Part shown: one piece after another, positions 55,190 to 64,000 of the stretch
Position numbering within the stretch: position 1 is the stretch's first letter
How the letters are laid out: the number at the start of each line of letters is the position of its first letter
Assembly (NCBI GenBank): GCA_034359265.1
Contig: CP136893.1
Coordinates: forward strand, 48,309,501 to 48,373,500
Origin: Canna indica
Taxonomy: Eukaryota; Streptophyta; Magnoliopsida; Zingiberales; Cannaceae
Reading direction: 5' to 3'
Length of the DNA stretch: 64,000 nucleotides
Notes under the pieces: generated by a model
Told to the model about the DNA's origin: nothing
The model's input: only the letters and a program-made list of their open reading frames with translations
Databases searched by the model: none
Program-made: the position numbers and the translations under genes

Positions 55190-56734
55190 ATGTCTGGTCG
55201 TGGTTATCGACGCAGGAGAGTTTCGGAGTCTCCGATCGGTGAGACTCCAGCACTTACTCATGCTGCTGATCCTCCTGTTGCTGATCCTCATTCCGATGAT
55301 ACTGCCGAGGCTAGTACATCCAGACGTAGGCGGCCACGCGGGCCGAACAGGTGGCAGCCTCCACCAGCCACAGAGTCACGTAGATTGATTAGCGTGATTG
55401 GGGAGCGGTACGTAATATATCATGAATTATGAATCATTACAAATTCATTATATCATAATATAATATTAAAATTTATTTTTGTTGTGCAGGTTCCAGCAAG
55501 AAGAAGTGCCGAGGAGCATTTCTTCTACTATTCGACGATACATGCACGGGGCATGGCCTACGTGGTCTCACGTGCCTAGCGAGCACGTCGACATGTTATG
55601 GCGCGAGTTTGAGGCACGTATTATTATTTTTTTTACATGCATGATGATATATTAATATTGGTACTGATATTATTATTTTGCAGGCTCGCTATACATGGGC
55701 CGAGGACCAGAGGCCCTTCATTTACGCTGCCTGGGAGGCTATTTCTCGGGCAAGGTACAACGGGCAGCTGGGGCAAGCTCGGTCCCAGGCGATGGCCCGA
55801 GCTGGGACCACTAACATCGCGGAGACTCGGGGATACGGCCCCGGTTGGATTACTCCGGATATATGGGACCAGCTCGTGGGGATATGGTCGACGGATCGAT
55901 GGCAGGAGGTTTCTCGGAATGCGGCTAGAAATCGCATGTCGGGAGGAGCAGCGCGTCACACCGGCGGCTCTGTTGCATTTGCAGTGCACGCAAACCGTAT
56001 GGTAAGTATATCTTTTAATTATATATTTTATTTGTTATTATGTGTACTAATTAATGTATTTGTTTTGTAAATGTAGACGACGGTGTCGGATGACGGGACT
56101 GTCCAGCGACCCTCCCCGATGGCAGTGTTTGAGCGGACTCACCGTCGAGCACATGGGACTGGGGAGTACATCCACAACCGCGCTGCATACATTATGGTAA
56201 TTATATATTTGTTTAAATTATTCATTATATATTTATAATTTAAGTTTTATGATAAATATTAAACAAAAAATCAAACTCGAGTAGGAGACCTACAGCCAGA
56301 CGGTGGTGCAGCGCGGGGGTACCCCCGAGGACTTTGACGCAGCATCGTGGGTCGAGGCCGCAGGTGGCTGGGACCATGGCCGCGTATATGGCTTCGCAGA
56401 TAGTGGTCATGCGCGAGCCGTACTAGGGCCACTTGGGGCACCGACCCCTCCGGTCGCTGGTGAGCGGCCGTCCACCTCTAGATCCAGTTATGATCATAGT
56501 AACAGAATAAGGACTCTAGAGGAGACGGTCGCGCGTCAGACTGAGATGATGGAGCGCCAGAGTCAGATGATGACAGATATACAATCTATGCTACGCAACA
56601 TGTCAGGTCATCCCGAAGCAGGCATCTCTTCGGCATCATCTAATCCGTCGTCCTCGAGTCAGTCCACGCCGGTGTACACTCAAGCACTCCAGACCCCGCC
56701 ATATGATCCAGGCCATCCTCCATCGTCATCGTGA
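55190..56734 (+). CDS. CACTA second gene, Transposase_24 type, five exons
   Basis: Exons read by eye: 55190-55407, 55490-55613, 55684-56001, 56077-56196 and 56285-56734. Start MSGRGYRRRRVSES; then an Arg/Pro-rich part, FQQEEVPRSISSTIRRYMHGA, ARYTWAEDQRPFIYAAWEAI, ITPDIWDQLVGIWSTDRWQEV, AARHTGGSVAFAVH and VQRPSPMAVFERTHRRAHGT. WVEAAGGWDHGRVYGFADSG and a Met/Gln-rich coiled coil (QTEMMERQSQMMTDIQSML) follow, with a Ser/Pro-rich end. In related elements this gene encodes the DNA-binding partner of the transposase. All exons join in frame without stops. Intron 2 needs a GC donor (GAG|GCACGT) to keep FE-ARYTW; the others are GT-AG. Confidence 0.85.
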
Positions 56735-57039
56735 GATTTTGTTTATATTGACTTTGTTACTCAGATATTGAACTTGTTTAATTTATATTGACTATGTTAC
56801 TCAGATGTTGATACTTCAATTTTACATTTGAATTGTGTTTATACTATCGTGGATAATTATGAATATAAATATAATTGTTTTGATGTATATCTTGGTGTGT
56901 TTGTGATGTGTGAATGAATGTGTATGAGATGTTTGTGATGTGTGTATGAGGGTATGGGTGTGTGAGTTATGTATCAGATAAATGTATCAATGTATCAACG
57001 GAAATTAGAAATTTGAAATATTTCTGTTTGCAGGTATGG

Positions 57040-57425
57040 GTCATCAGCAACGGCTTTCCCACGGCCGTCCGTGGGAAAGCCGTTGCTAAAAGTGTATCGA
57101 CAACCGTTGCTGATGACCTACAGCAACGGCTTAGCGACGGGTTTTTACTAACGGCTTTGCTACGGACTCGAGGCCGTTGCTATTAATGTTATCAGCAACG
57201 GCTCCGGTTTCGTGGTAAAACCGTTGCTGAAAATATTTTTAGCGACGGCCCAGCGACCGTTGCTGATAATGTTTAGAGCGACGGCCCGAGCGACCGTTGC
57301 TGATCCGTTGCTAAGTCATCAGCAACGCGACTTTCTGTCACGGCTTTATTGCAACGGCTCAGCCGTTGCTGATTCCCTTCAGCAACGGCTCAGCAACGGC
57401 ATCAGCAACGCCGTTGCTGATGACC
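57040..57425. repeat. 3' subterminal repeats of the CACTA element
   Basis: The same AGCAACGGC/GCCGTTGCT units as at the 5' end, more irregular. It contains a perfect 19-bp inverted repeat with a 4-base loop (arms 57046-57064 and 57069-57087). The gap 56735-57039 is AT-rich 3' sequence with no gene. Confidence 0.85.
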
Positions 57426-57440
57426 ATTTTTCTAGTAGTG

Positions 57441-57660
57441 ACATGCTAGACACCCTAAACCTAAACTCTAACTTACCGAAGAATCTCGAGCTTCGACGAG
57501 CGTCCTTGCCGATTTCTCAGATTTCTTAGATTTTTCTGATCAGGGATGTCGTGCGCTAACCGATATGGAACCTGAAAATAACTTTCAATGAAACATTAGT
57601 TCCATGTTTGTTATTATCAAAACCGAGATTAAGACCAAGGTTGAAATCCTTAGGCTAACA
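57441..57660 (-). repeat. SIRE-family solo LTR, right part
   Basis: Continues the LTR from 52406: ACATGCTAGACACCCTAAACC.. to ..TTAGGCTAACA at 57660, followed by the TAGAG duplication. Matches 23094-23312. Confidence 0.9.
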
Positions 57661-57943
57661 TAGAGTGTGGCCAGGCTATACCTGGGCACTATACTTGTGA
57701 AGCCTAACCCCCAAGTGCCACCCCTAAGGATACCAAAAGCACAAGGAGCATGACAAAATTTCTATGTTCGCACACCCCCACCGTCCATGCCATGCCTAGG
57801 CAAATGAGGTCGTTTGCCTAGACATGAGCAAAAGTGGTGGGCGGTGCGCGACCACATTTTACAATTCATATTTACATGGATGCTCATGATGCAATATTTA
57901 CAATGCACGTTAGGGACCGTCATGACACATACAGGACTTGACA
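57661..57943 (-). repeat. 5' LTR of the gag-only element, second piece
   Basis: Resumes TAGAGTGTGGCCAGGC.. and ends ..GGACTTGACA. Matches 47940-48213. Followed by ACCCC, the partner of ACCTC at 47711. Confidence 0.85.
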
Positions 57944-58774
57944 ACCCCGAAGGTCTCGCGAGGTCGATTTTCATTGAGTATGGTCCTCGGCCCTAAATGT
58001 GGCCTCTGGCTCAGCCCGGCACGCTCTCAACGAGCAGCATGACCCCAAGCGTACCTATCGTGAACTCGGTTTTCATCGAGTCTGGTCCTCGGCCTTAAAC
58101 ATGGCCTTTGACTCACCTCAACACACTCTCAGCAAACAACATAATCCTAGCGCCTTGATCATAAAAATACCAAATAGGTAAAACTTCAATTCAAATACTA
58201 CACTAATCAAAGCAACCTTTCAGGCAAAAAGAAAGATGTCTCTTTTATTTCATGAAACCCCACAAAGGGAATAGTTACACTTACAAACCCACAGAGGGCT
58301 ATTCAAAGAAAGAAATACTTTCAAACGGAATATCCACTTGGGGAGCGTATCGAAACATGGCTACTAACCAAGCTGAGCAAGAAATGAAGTTCCTGCACGG
58401 AGTCATGCTACCAGGATTCAGTGGTGTGCTCAAATTCGGTCGGGGAAGCTCTTGCAACCCAAGAGTTGGAAGGAGAGGTAGAAAAGGAATTCAAAGTGGC
58501 AGCAGGCAAAACCAAGAACCACTAACAAGAATTCTAAGCTAGCACAGTGTTTCTTGAAAATCATGGAAACTGTCTTCGCCATCGCCGTAAGCCCGATTGT
58601 AGAGTCCTACACTTGGAATCCCTTCTCCTGCTCAAATCCTTAAGACCGATGGTACAAACCCACGGCAAACGGCGAATCCCTCACCAAGCAAATGAAAGCA
58701 ACCTCTGATAGAATGGTGATCTCAGACACCTCCCAATCCATGATTTCCATAAAACACAACAAAGCAGACGGCTA
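57944..58774 (+). repeat. Tat 3' LTR, second part
   Basis: Two more 102-bp repeat units (GACCCC 58041, about 58142), then sequence matching 41400-41975 of the 5' LTR, including AAGACCGATGGTACAAACCCAC. It continues past GATCT (58717-58721) to GGCTATTTAG and then jumps into the second half of a C2-type LTR. The 96-codon frame at 58252 is not conserved. Confidence 0.7.
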
Positions 58775-59245
58775 TTTAGTGTAGGCTCATAAGATTCAAA
58801 TAGAAAGTGTTCTATCGAATCTGACTCTCCATTATGCACAACTCATTGCTGGCTTAGTATGGGGCCCAATGAGTCACACACAAAATAGGTTACCCTCGTA
58901 ACGAGCTTTATGCGATAGAGCCTGAATGCTGCCCCTTATGTCTACTAGCATGGACATGCCGCAACAAACAAAATAGGAAAGGTGTTTCCTAATCGGACGA
59001 ATTATGAGCATCCGAAGAAGACGTTCCTCGTAACCCTAACTTGTAGCGTTCGGCATGCAATGAAGTCAACCCGACCCCGGGACAAAGTCAAGTATTGACC
59101 ATGGTCAAGTCAATATGTTGACTTGACTAGACTCAGGGGTCATGGTGGGTCGGCTTGATATAAGATAGAAACTCAAATACAATTATGGCTCGAATTTTGA
59201 ATTCGAACCGGGGTGGAAAACTTTGTTTTTATCCCACGCGCCTAG
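58775..59245 (+). repeat. Second half of a C2-type copia LTR, left piece
   Basis: GTAGGCTCATAAGATTC.. matches the C2 5' LTR from about 7290 onward (..GACTCTCC.TTATGCACAACTCA.TGCTGG..). It is interrupted at 59245 by a Tekay-type solo LTR (CCTAG duplication) and continues at 61721. Confidence 0.8.
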
Positions 59246-61720
59246 TGTCACGCCCCAACTCAGAGTCACATGACCGGCCAAGGTATACGTGCCTATACCC
59301 CGCAGCCTAACCCATGCACATGCCAACTCATAACAATAAAACATAGTGGAAAGAATGAAACGAGTTTTATTTTAAATGAAAAAACAAACCAGATTTCATT
59401 AGAAGTAAGTTTAGCAAAATAGTAAAGTGCGGAAATAATAAATCAAAGTTCAACAGTTCATTTACAAGTGAAATCTAAAATGAAAGACATGAATGTCTCC
59501 AAGGGACTACAACTCTAAAATACCAAAATACAGGTGCATGACAAACTACCAAAAACTCAACTACGACCCCTAACTAGGACTGCTATGAGATCAATGTGGC
59601 TCCTCTGCTCCTCCAGCCGCGCCTAGTGCTCCAACCCACCTCACTGGCCAGACTCTGCAAAAAAAATAGAAAGAAACAACGGGTGAGTTCAAAAAACTCA
59701 GTTAGCGATTCTACCAACCCCCACCATAAAAATCCACCATAGAGAGTAAGAAATAAATGCCCCTAACTCATACAAGGGTAAATCAACAAGTGGCATAACT
59801 AGTTAACAGGACAATTGGCCATCACATGCCCAAATGAAAACAATTTCACTAAGCAATGAAATACAACAGGCCTTAGCCTACCCGTGCCCTAAGGCAATAC
59901 ATCACACTCAAGGGTTATAAGGATAATTGGGATTGGCCCATCCAAACTTATCCTATAATAGAACCCTTAGAATAAATGCAAGAATAATCGGAATTCGCCC
60001 ATCCGAACTTATTCCTTAAATAAAGAAACTCGAGAATAATCGGGATTTGCCCGTCCAAACTTGATCCATGAGAAAACGTAGGAACAATCGGGATTCGCCC
60101 ATCCGAGCTTGTTCCTTAAAGATATCACAGGAATAATCGGGATTCGCTCATTCGAACTTATTCCTTAAGATATAAAAACTTGGGAACAATCGGGATTTGC
60201 CCGTCCGAACCTGTTCCACAAGAAACGCATGAACAATCGGGATTGCTCATCCAAACTTGTTCCTTAAACACGGGTTTTGAATTAGCCATCCAACCTTCCA
60301 CGCCAAGCCTACAATCCAGCTCCTATCCGAGCCTCTCCACCATTCATAAAGATATGGCGCCATCAAGACCTAAGTCAGGTCTCCTACGGTGTCTCAGGGG
60401 TGTCTTTATTGGGAAACTCCACAACACCCAATGCCCGATCCCAACTCCTAGACCCGTAATATCATAAACCCATGAGGTTTTATTTCATGCATATAATTTA
60501 ATTTGTTGGCTCTTAACAGATTATGCTGCCCCTTGAATTTTAATTATTCAATTAAAATTTTCATTTGCCAAAATTAGGGTTTTGTTTTCAGTTTACTGTT
60601 GAGCCCAAAACTGATGCACCCAAGTCGAATCTGACTTCCAAAGTATGTCCTATGGATCCAAGCTATGTTTTCTGGTCAAAATGATAGGTTACAAGACTAT
60701 GATTAGTAAACTATACACATCACAACAAAGTTTTCAAAATCGTCCCTGAATCAACAATTCAGAATGGAGTTTTCAACATATCATGGTAATTAATCCGAAA
60801 TTCACATAAATGAAATCCTTAATCACTATCAAAACAAATTTATAGTATTCAGATAAATCTCACAAAAATTATATTTGTTAAACAAGATTAGCAAGCATCA
60901 ATATCATCTTTAAACAACAATCAATCTTAATGATCAAGAACCCATATCAAGAACACCCATGGCATCAAGATCAAATCCTATATTTGTAAAACATGATTGA
61001 TATCCAAAAATCACGGATTTAGTTTAAAGGCATGCATTAACATTATAAGAACATAAATTGGTAAGCAATTTAAGGCATAGATCTCAAAGATAAACAAGAA
61101 TCCTCTCTTAGGCATTTCATCAAACACCTCGAGGGCACCCTTTCTTCCACCTTGGCTGAGCACCCCTAGGGTAGTCCTAGGGCTGCTGAGCCACAAAGGG
61201 GAAACCTCGAGTTCCCTCTACAACTCGACACGAGAATTCAACGATCAAATCACAAGAATCGACGGGAAACAATCAAGAACAACATAACGCCCAAATCTGC
61301 TCAAGAACACGAGAGAAAACCTGAGAAAATGAGGTGTAAAACCACTCACTCACTTAGGAAGAGAGATTAGGGGAAAATTCTCCTATTGGCGGCCTCCGAA
61401 TTCGGCTCCAAAGGGTAGCGGATCAGCTCAAACAAGAGGGGGAAGGGGCGGCAGCTCCAAACTTCAAAGGGGAGGAGGGGGGGCTCGGCTGCAGACAGCT
61501 GGCGGCTCCAAGCTTCAAGAGGAGAAAGATAAGAGGGGAAGAGATAAGAGGGCTCGACGGCTGGCTACTTCGGTGGCTGGCTGATTGAGGGTGGCGGCTC
61601 CAAGAGAAAGGAAAGGGGAGAGGGGCGGCTCGGCTTGGTTGGGCGACCTCGGACTAGCCCGCTAGGCTGACAAACACAAACAATAAATGGAAAATCAATA
61701 ATAATATCTAGGATATTACA
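59246..61720 (-). repeat. Tekay-type solo LTR (G3), minus orientation
   Basis: TGTCACGCCCC...GATATTACA, 2475 bp, exact CCTAG duplications at 59241-59245 and 61721-61725. It is the reverse of the G1/G2 LTRs: the end hairpin is at 59282-59299, the TGAGTTC hairpin at 59684-59700 (one mismatch), the seven-unit array at 59920-60263 and the GC-rich leader at 61380-61640. ORFs inside, such as 60180-60467, come from the array and are not genes. Confidence 0.95.
59920..60263 (-). repeat. Seven-unit covarying hairpin array, G3
   Basis: Arms as read on the plus strand: AGGATAA/TTATCCT, AGAATAA/TTATTCC, AGAATAA/TTGATCC, GGAACAA/TTGTTCC, GGAATAA/TTATTCC, GGAACAA/CTGTTCC, TGAACAA/TTGTTCC. Five of seven keep all pairs with G-U allowed in the sense RNA. 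Confidence 0.85.
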
Positions 61721-62665
61721 CCTAGCCTTCCTATTTAATAGGGAGGTTAGTTGTTTGACTCCATTTTAATAGGGAGATGAATTGATATGATTAATTCAAG
61801 TCCCTATTAAATAGGGAAGAGGCTGGAGATAAATCTCGGAATTTTGAATTCCGGAATGAGTTTAAATTTGAACCGCAATGAGATAATTAAGGAGGTGTTA
61901 GTTGAACACCCCTTGGGTGAATTAATTTTGAATTTAATTGAGAGTTAATTTGAAATTAATTGAGAATTAATTTGAAATTAATTTCAAGAACCATTATCTC
62001 ATTGATTATTATCTTAGAGATAACTTCCAGAATTTTGAACAAAGGGGCAGCTCCCTATTTTGTAGCCGCCCCTATGAGCACAAATAGGGGTGGTTGACCA
62101 CCCCCTTGGAATAAATGATAATTTTTATTATATTTTGATGCTCCCTCTCCAACAAGTGACCGCCCCTTAAAGAGTTCCCCCTCCACATCTTCTGCAAGCT
62201 TGGTGAAGTTTCGCTAGTATATTTCCTCGCCGAAATTGCACCGTCGCTCATATTTTTGGAGGAGCCCAAAAATCACAGTAAGGTATTCTTTGCTTTGTGA
62301 ATTCGTTCTGTTGTTTTCTAATCATTCTTCCCCTTCTCTTTGCTGCCCAATTCTTGGTGGAAGAGTCGGCCCCTATTTGGTAGAGATAGGGATTGAGGAT
62401 TTTGTCTGTTGAGTTACAACGAGCTTGAGAGGCCGCTGCCCTTTTGTTATGAGGCGCTTGGTGTGGACTATCATTGGAGGACGAACACGTGTGCATCTCG
62501 CAATTAGGGATTGGAGCAGCAATTACAAATAGCGGCGTAAGGTACAAATTATGCTCATCATCTCCAATTGAATTCCTTAATATCGCTAAAGTAGATCGCT
62601 ATTTTTGGAATGTTTGAAATTTTTAAGATTGCTTCTTCCGCTGCGTTTTCTTTTCACATCCCAAC
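61721..62665 (+). repeat. Second half of a C2-type copia LTR, right piece
   Basis: Continues from 59245 and ends ..CACATCCCAACA, the C2 LTR end. GGCGCTTGGTGTGGACT and TAAAGTAGATCGCT match 8216-8360 of the C2 5' LTR. Followed by GATCT (62666-62670). Inverted CCTATTTAATAGGG copies near 61735 and 61810 are local palindromes. Confidence 0.8.
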
Positions 62666-63535
62666 AGATCTTTGAAATCTCCCACTCCATGCTTTACAAT
62701 ACATGCAGCATGCAGTGGCTATTTATAGACCCAAAACAAAAACCACTTCTCTGAAGGGTAGTTCTATTTCTTTGCGAGCGAAATCACGTCCTGTCACAGC
62801 TGGCATTCAAATGTCTCAGAAATTGCCTACCGAATCTTTATTCATAATTACTTTCTTGTCAAACTATATCTACTATACAAGTGGAAAACATCTGTAAGAG
62901 CACCCTCCTCTCCCACGTAAATATTACATCCAGCTCGAATAACGAAGAGCCACAAAAAAAGCCTCTCACCATGCACGTGATAGCTGAGATCGTAAGCTAA
63001 TATCACTTAGAGCTTGGCACGCAGTCCTCCAGACTTCGATCGAGCTCGGAGACTATTGACTGGACTAGTAATATTGAGCTCAGACGGATTAGACCCAACA
63101 ACGCCTTATGACCCAAATTGAGCCAGACCAAATGGCTCCGCACGGGGGGCTCCACTCGGTCATACTCCCAAACCTAACTCGAGCTAGACTGAATGGCTCC
63201 GCCTGGGGGCTCCAAGCGGCCATACAAGGACATCCATGTCCTTCCTTTTCACGAGGGAGACACCATTACAGGCCCACTATCTCTAGGATTAGCCTCGACC
63301 CGTTCTAAATAATATCCCCGCGAGATTATCGGGCGGCATCATCACCTCCATCTGTAATAAATATAGACACAACACACCTCAGGTAACCTAAGTGCCATTT
63401 TCATTACCTCCACTTTGGAGTCCTACTAACTTGAGTGTCAAAGTGTCTTTTGCAGATCCCCCCACCGCCGAAGTTGTACTTGATCAAGAGAGACACCGAG
63501 CCTAGCCGGACTACTCCGATCCTTAGGCAGGAACA
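62666..63535 (+). repeat. Tat 3' LTR, last part
   Basis: Starts GATCTTTGAAATCTCCCACTCC, a second copy of the segment at 58717-58775. From 63262 it matches the end of the 5' LTR and it ends ..GCAGGAACA at 63535, followed by ACTCC. No gene seen. Confidence 0.7.
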
Positions 63536-64000
63536 ACTCCCTTCTCAAGAAGAGCTCGGTTGCCACAAAGAAAAGATCATCCCATATGAACCAACGAGGT
63601 GGATATTTATAGATGCATCAAGAAATATAGATCGAATCATCTCATCCGTTGATCGATTTAGGCCATACTCGGAATCTTAAAACACTTATAATAATCGAAT
63701 ATTATATATCCTTAATAACAAATATCAAGGTCAAATTACCTTAATTTGATATGCTAATTTTAATGTATTCTTTAATAACGATTATTAAAGATAGACTACC
63801 TAAATTATGGTCAACATAATTCCAATTTTAAAATCTCATTTAAAATTGAGAATAATTCATTCTGATTTAAAAACTCCTTTTAAACTTTGAAATTAATTCC
63901 AAAAAGAGAATCAATCAATCGATTACTTGTCATGTGGATATAATAGGATGAACATAACTTAAAGCCCAATTCAATTCACTCTATGTGTGCGACCCTATAG
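63536..64000. other. Unassigned flank
   Basis: 465 bp after the Tat LTR end, AT-rich toward the edge. I see no domain, repeat shared with the window, or RNA gene. It may be host DNA or a further element cut by the window edge. Confidence 0.4.

Larger units (their letters stand above)
52407..57440 (+). mobile_element. Complete CACTA transposon (5034 bp)
   Basis: Ends are CACTACTAGAAA at 52407 and its reverse complement at 57429-57440, with ACA duplicated at 52404-52406 and 57441-57443. The subterminal regions (52424-52715 and 57040-57425) are packed with AGCAACGGC and its complement. Inside are two plus-strand genes, a TNP2-type frame lacking its N-terminal half and a five-exon Transposase_24-type gene. 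Both ends and the duplication are intact, but the lost catalytic half suggests it moved, or could move, only with help from another copy. Confidence 0.95.

Noticed and set aside
50964..57660. Reading the whole 6.7-kb block as one autonomous transposon
   Set aside because: Two independent duplications (TAGAG outside, ACA inside) and CACTA ends show a transposon nested in a solo LTR.
60180..60467. 95-codon ORF at 60180
   Set aside because: Produced by the hairpin array of the G3 solo LTR read through in one frame; not conserved.
63435..63680. 81-codon ORF across the Tat 3' LTR end
   Set aside because: Runs from the LTR into flank. The related 5' LTR end has a different frame, and no domain is visible.

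Overview
This window is nuclear DNA of a flowering plant and consists almost entirely of transposable elements inserted into one another. I see no host protein gene, rRNA, tRNA gene or CRISPR array. The plant assignment rests on the element types: Ty1/copia elements with a SIRE-like gag, Ty3/gypsy chromoviruses of Tekay/Del type, a Ty3/gypsy Tat-lineage element with a second (archaeal-type) RNase H, a gag-only LTR element, and CACTA (En/Spm) DNA transposons. Nearly every open reading frame is a piece of a decayed polyprotein. The species cannot be named from this sequence.

Layout, left to right. 1-3146: minus-strand SIRE-like copia remnant (gag, primer-binding site, truncated 5' LTR). 3147-6028: 3' end and LTR of a Tekay-type gypsy element (G1), then the 3' tip of another gypsy LTR (6029-6329). 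6346-25362: a plus-strand copia element (C2) with 5' LTR, leader, gag-pol and truncated 3' LTR. A Tekay-type gypsy element (G2, 9899-18597) sits in its leader and a SIRE-family solo LTR (21675-23312) in its reverse transcriptase gene. 25363-29105: integrase end and 3' LTR of a third Tekay-type element (G4). 29106-30095: minus-strand CACTA gene fragment. 30096-41057: minus-strand SIRE-type element with gag, pol, a possible third ORF and a 5' LTR, carrying two solo LTRs (31032-32820 and 33170-34784). 41058-63535: Tat-lineage gypsy element. Its 3' LTR holds a gag-only element (47716-57943), whose own LTR holds a SIRE-family solo LTR (50964-57660), which holds a CACTA transposon (52407-57440). The same Tat LTR also carries half of a C2-type LTR with a Tekay-type solo LTR inside it (59246-61720). 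63536-64000 is unexplained flank.

Insertion boundaries are supported by TG...CA or CACTA ends and target-site duplications: ATTTC, TAGAG, CCTAG and ACA are exact; GCTAG/GATAG, CACAC/CACGC, ACCTC/ACCCC and TTTTT/TTTTC each differ at one base.

The most unusual signal is in the Tekay-type LTRs. They carry arrays of 5 to 10 units, each about 35 bases long and able to fold into a hairpin, in which the two stem arms change together from unit to unit. Of 27 units in four LTRs, 22 keep all seven outer pairs when G-U is allowed. Two further conserved hairpins lie downstream in the same LTRs, and one of them also shows paired changes.
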